Assembly (NCBI GenBank): GCA_021797515.1
Contig: JAJZZP010000187.1
Span: 1-64,000, forward strand
Origin: Bacillota bacterium
Lineage (GTDB): Bacteria; Bacillota; Sulfobacillia; Sulfobacillales; Sulfobacillaceae
Direction of reading: 5' to 3'
DNA length: 64,000 bases
A program made the translations under genes and the position numbers. Of the stretch, positions 62,303-64,000 are shown one piece after another. Position 1 is the first letter of the stretch, and every line of letters begins with the position of its first letter. Under the pieces are notes generated by a model, which was not told where the DNA came from, made no database searches, and saw only the letters and a program-made list of their open reading frames with translations.

Positions 62303-62923
62303 TTATGAGGATTTAGCGGGCCAGCGGCCAAAAAAGATGCGCGGTCCCGTAGGGAAGGGCATATTCGGGGCTGGTTCTAGGGTGACTCCGATGGCTTGGT
62401 AACCCAAGTGCGGATTTGGCACGGTAAAGGTGATCGTTGCCGACCGGGAAACACTGGGGATTAAGGCTACCGGTACATGGGTTCGGCCATGAATCATCCA
62501 CACCTCCAATACGCGGTTAGGAATCGAAGGGACCGAGGTGACGGTCAAGGTGCCGATTTGGGACCCCGGACTCCAGGTGACTCTTATCCGAGATCCACCA
62601 AATGCTGTGCTCTCGGCATGTAGTGTTAATGCGGGAATGGGGGGGACATGGGTACTAGACGATACCAGAAACAGTCCCAGAATTGACAGTAGTAGGGCCA
62701 GGCTAAACGCAACCAAGGGTGATCGAGGCTGCCGTTGGGTCCGCAACAAAATATCGTGGGCACTGACCAACGGTTCTCTGAGCGGAGCCAGACCCAAGGG
62801 ATGGGTTGCGATGGCTAACTCTGCCAGGCGCTGTTGGCAAAGGGTGCACGCAGCGACGTGGTTTTGGTGAAACTGTTTGGGCCCGAGATTTTCAAGCAAC
62901 TCTGCGTCTGTTAGGTGTTTCAT
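62303..62923 (-). CDS. RskA-like anti-sigma factor
   Basis: A 206-residue membrane protein. The cytoplasmic N-terminal part holds the zinc-type anti-sigma motif HQNHVAACTLC (about residues 19-29), a membrane helix follows (about 70-90), and the outside domain resembles RskA with VLEVWMIHG and the ending AIGVTLEPAPNMPFPTGPRI. It would hold the upstream-encoded sigma factor at the membrane until a signal triggers release. It overlaps the sigma gene by 4 bases. The ribosome site is GGAGGG within the sigma gene end. Confidence 0.87.
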   Translation of the reverse strand: MKHLTDAELLENLGPKQFHQNHVAACTLCQQRLAELAIATHPLGLAPLREPLVSAHDILLRTQRQPRSPLVAFSLALLLSILGLFLVSSSTHVPPIPALTLHAESTAFGGSRIRVTWSPGSQIGTLTVTSVPSIPNRVLEVWMIHGRTHVPVALIPSVSRSATITFTVPNPHLGYQAIGVTLEPAPNMPFPTGPRIFFGRWPAKSS

Positions 62924-63543
62924 TCTCGGCCCTCCTTGATGAATCTTTGTTCTTCTTGGTGATGGCGGATCAGTGGCATCTTCTCATTGGTATCGCAATG
63001 ATTCTCCGAACCATACTGCTGTCTGAGCTTGGTGAGGCCTCGGCGAACCCAACTCTTTACGGTTCCCAGCGGGCGTTGCATGATCTCGGCTACGTCATTT
63101 TGCGTGAACCCGTACCACAAAATGAGTTCAATGGCTAATCGTTCTTCGCGGCTCAAGATGGCTAGTGATTGCTCCACCTGAATCCTGCTGACGACCATAG
63201 TTTCATTGCTAGGCGTTCGGAAGTTTTCGTCACGGATGCTTGGCTCGGAAGCGGTCAGTTCCCAGCGCCGTCGATTTTTTCTCAGAAAATCAATGGTTCG
63301 ACTCTTAGCTACTTGAAACAAAAAAGCAGTTACTGGCCCAGACTGCGGCCGATATACTCTGGGATGCTGCCATACATATAGGAATACGTTTTGTAACACG
63401 TCTTCAGATTCATGGCGGTCAGGAATAATATGCTGTATCAACCCTAAAAGGCGCGGAGCATAACGCGCATAAAGAATTTCGAAGGATTGTGCATGATGTT
63501 CGGCGATGCCTAACATCAACTCGTTGTCGGAGGGTTGGTCCAT
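62920..63543 (-). CDS. ECF sigma factor, SigK-like
   Basis: A 207-residue ECF sigma factor: region 2 (FEILYARYAPRLLGLI, SEDVLQNVFLYVWQH, TAFLFQVAKSRTIDFLRKNR) and region 4 (LSREERLAIELILWYGFTQN, DVAEIMQRPLGTVKSWVRRG). The partner RskA-like anti-sigma gene follows on the same strand. SigK/RskA pairs commonly answer redox or envelope stress. It is the second ECF unit in the window; its partner is of a different kind from that at 57152. Confidence 0.9.
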   Translation of the reverse strand: MDQPSDNELMLGIAEHHAQSFEILYARYAPRLLGLIQHIIPDRHESEDVLQNVFLYVWQHPRVYRPQSGPVTAFLFQVAKSRTIDFLRKNRRRWELTASEPSIRDENFRTPSNETMVVSRIQVEQSLAILSREERLAIELILWYGFTQNDVAEIMQRPLGTVKSWVRRGLTKLRQQYGSENHCDTNEKMPLIRHHQEEQRFIKEGRE

Positions 63544-63627
63544 GATGGCTCCTGTACTAAGATGGCCCTATCATATCATGAATCTAGTCAATCAGTGCAG
63601 CTAACTATTGCTGTGTAGGGACGCGTG

Positions 63628-64000
63628 TTAGCCGTATTTTTTGACCGTGATGCGTAAGACGAGGCTACCCGCGGTTGCCATGCGTTCGGCCGTGTTCTGC
63701 ATGTGGCGATAGACTTCACGCCTTTTGATGATTGCGTGCATGTCGGTTTCATTTCCTAAACTTAAGATAGCATGACGGTACAGATCGGCCATGTCATTTT
63801 GCATGGTCATGGCGGACAGAGCATGCTGTTGGGCCTGAAGTGGGTCCGATGACAAAACTTGCACCGCCTGATACAAGTCTTGACTACCATTTTGCAAATG
63901 GTGGGCCATGTCCAAAATGAGGGGGTTGATGGCGATTTGGTATAGCTCCAGTTCGCGGATGGTAATGTCTCCGTAGTTGATCATGTCTTCCATGATTTGA
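63628..64000 (-). CDS. DUF47/PhoU-like protein, 5' end outside window
   Basis: At least 121 residues visible; the gene starts beyond the right edge. The helical sequence and the C-terminal VYRHMQNTAERMATAGSLVL with a final IRIT-like KKYG match the end of DUF47 (PhoU-related) proteins, which usually accompany PiT-type phosphate transporters. No transporter gene is visible within the window on this side. Because the N-terminus is missing the call is moderate. Confidence 0.65.
   Translation of the reverse strand, partial: QIMEDMINYGDITIRELELYQIAINPLILDMAHHLQNGSQDLYQAVQVLSSDPLQAQQHALSAMTMQNDMADLYRHAILSLGNETDMHAIIKRREVYRHMQNTAERMATAGSLVLRITVKKYG

Noticed and set aside
1-64000. CRISPR arrays, tRNA or rRNA genes, prophage
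   Set aside because: No regular repeat-spacer structure, tRNA-like cloverleaf or phage structural genes were found by eye.

Overview
The window looks like chromosome from a Gram-positive, spore-forming, aerobic heterotroph, most likely a Sulfobacillus-type acidophile. This is inferred from the gene set: a GerA-type germinant receptor operon, two cytochrome bd operons, sulfide:quinone reductase-like flavoproteins, a GH1 beta-glucosidase, an RND pump and DUF47, plus many TTG/GTG starts behind strong GGAGG sites and moderate GC. No rRNA, tRNA or CRISPR array was seen.

Layout. 659-5739: a compact operon of type IV secretion-like parts (VirB2-like pilin, VirB6-like membrane protein, PrgI, a split VirB4) ending in a CpaB-like SAF protein and an unrecognised, CpaE-reminiscent protein. 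5736-12083: phenylacetate catabolism (paaI facing paaABCD and paaK), followed by a badly broken aldehyde dehydrogenase and a bidirectional terminator. 12088-21231: a branched acyl-CoA cluster around a divergent TetR promoter (acyl-CoA ligase and isovaleryl/citronellyl-type dehydrogenase on minus; enoyl-CoA hydratase, AtuA, AtuA-like small protein, biotin-dependent carboxyltransferase and a second ligase on plus). 21232-22683 has no recognisable gene. 22684-26760: MarR regulator, an unknown protein and an RND transporter. 26882-27327: hemerythrin-like pseudogene. 27654-29018: GH1 glycosidase. 29011-35197: cydDC divergent from cydAB. 35362-37427: two-component system, with an untracked 37-residue membrane protein just behind it. 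37818-43073: ger operon ending in a glutamate synthase-type FMN protein. 43224-45075: TetR plus FabF. 45187-47122: an SQR-like pseudogene split by an IS66 remnant. 47295-49777: second cydAB. 50287-52439: unknown gene, IS605-like hairpin, intact SQR-like flavoprotein. 52651-58594: tight operon of MFS transporter, AMP ligase, acyltransferase, ECF sigma and a membrane-anchored putative anti-sigma factor, then a large secreted beta-propeller-like protein. 61149-61694: toxin-antitoxin pair with a frameshifted toxin. 62303-63543: SigK/RskA-like sigma and anti-sigma pair. 63628-64000: partial DUF47 protein.

How it fits together. The metabolic islands feed aromatic, possibly terpenoid or branched, and sugar carbon to acyl-CoAs that are respired through cytochrome bd oxidases. 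Several genes are decaying (aldehyde dehydrogenase, SQR, hemerythrin, toxin). The most unusual piece is the T4SS/Tad-like hybrid operon at the left end; the transporter-ligase-acyltransferase-sigma-sensor operon at 52.6-58.6 kb is second. All functional statements are from reading translations by eye; no database search was possible.
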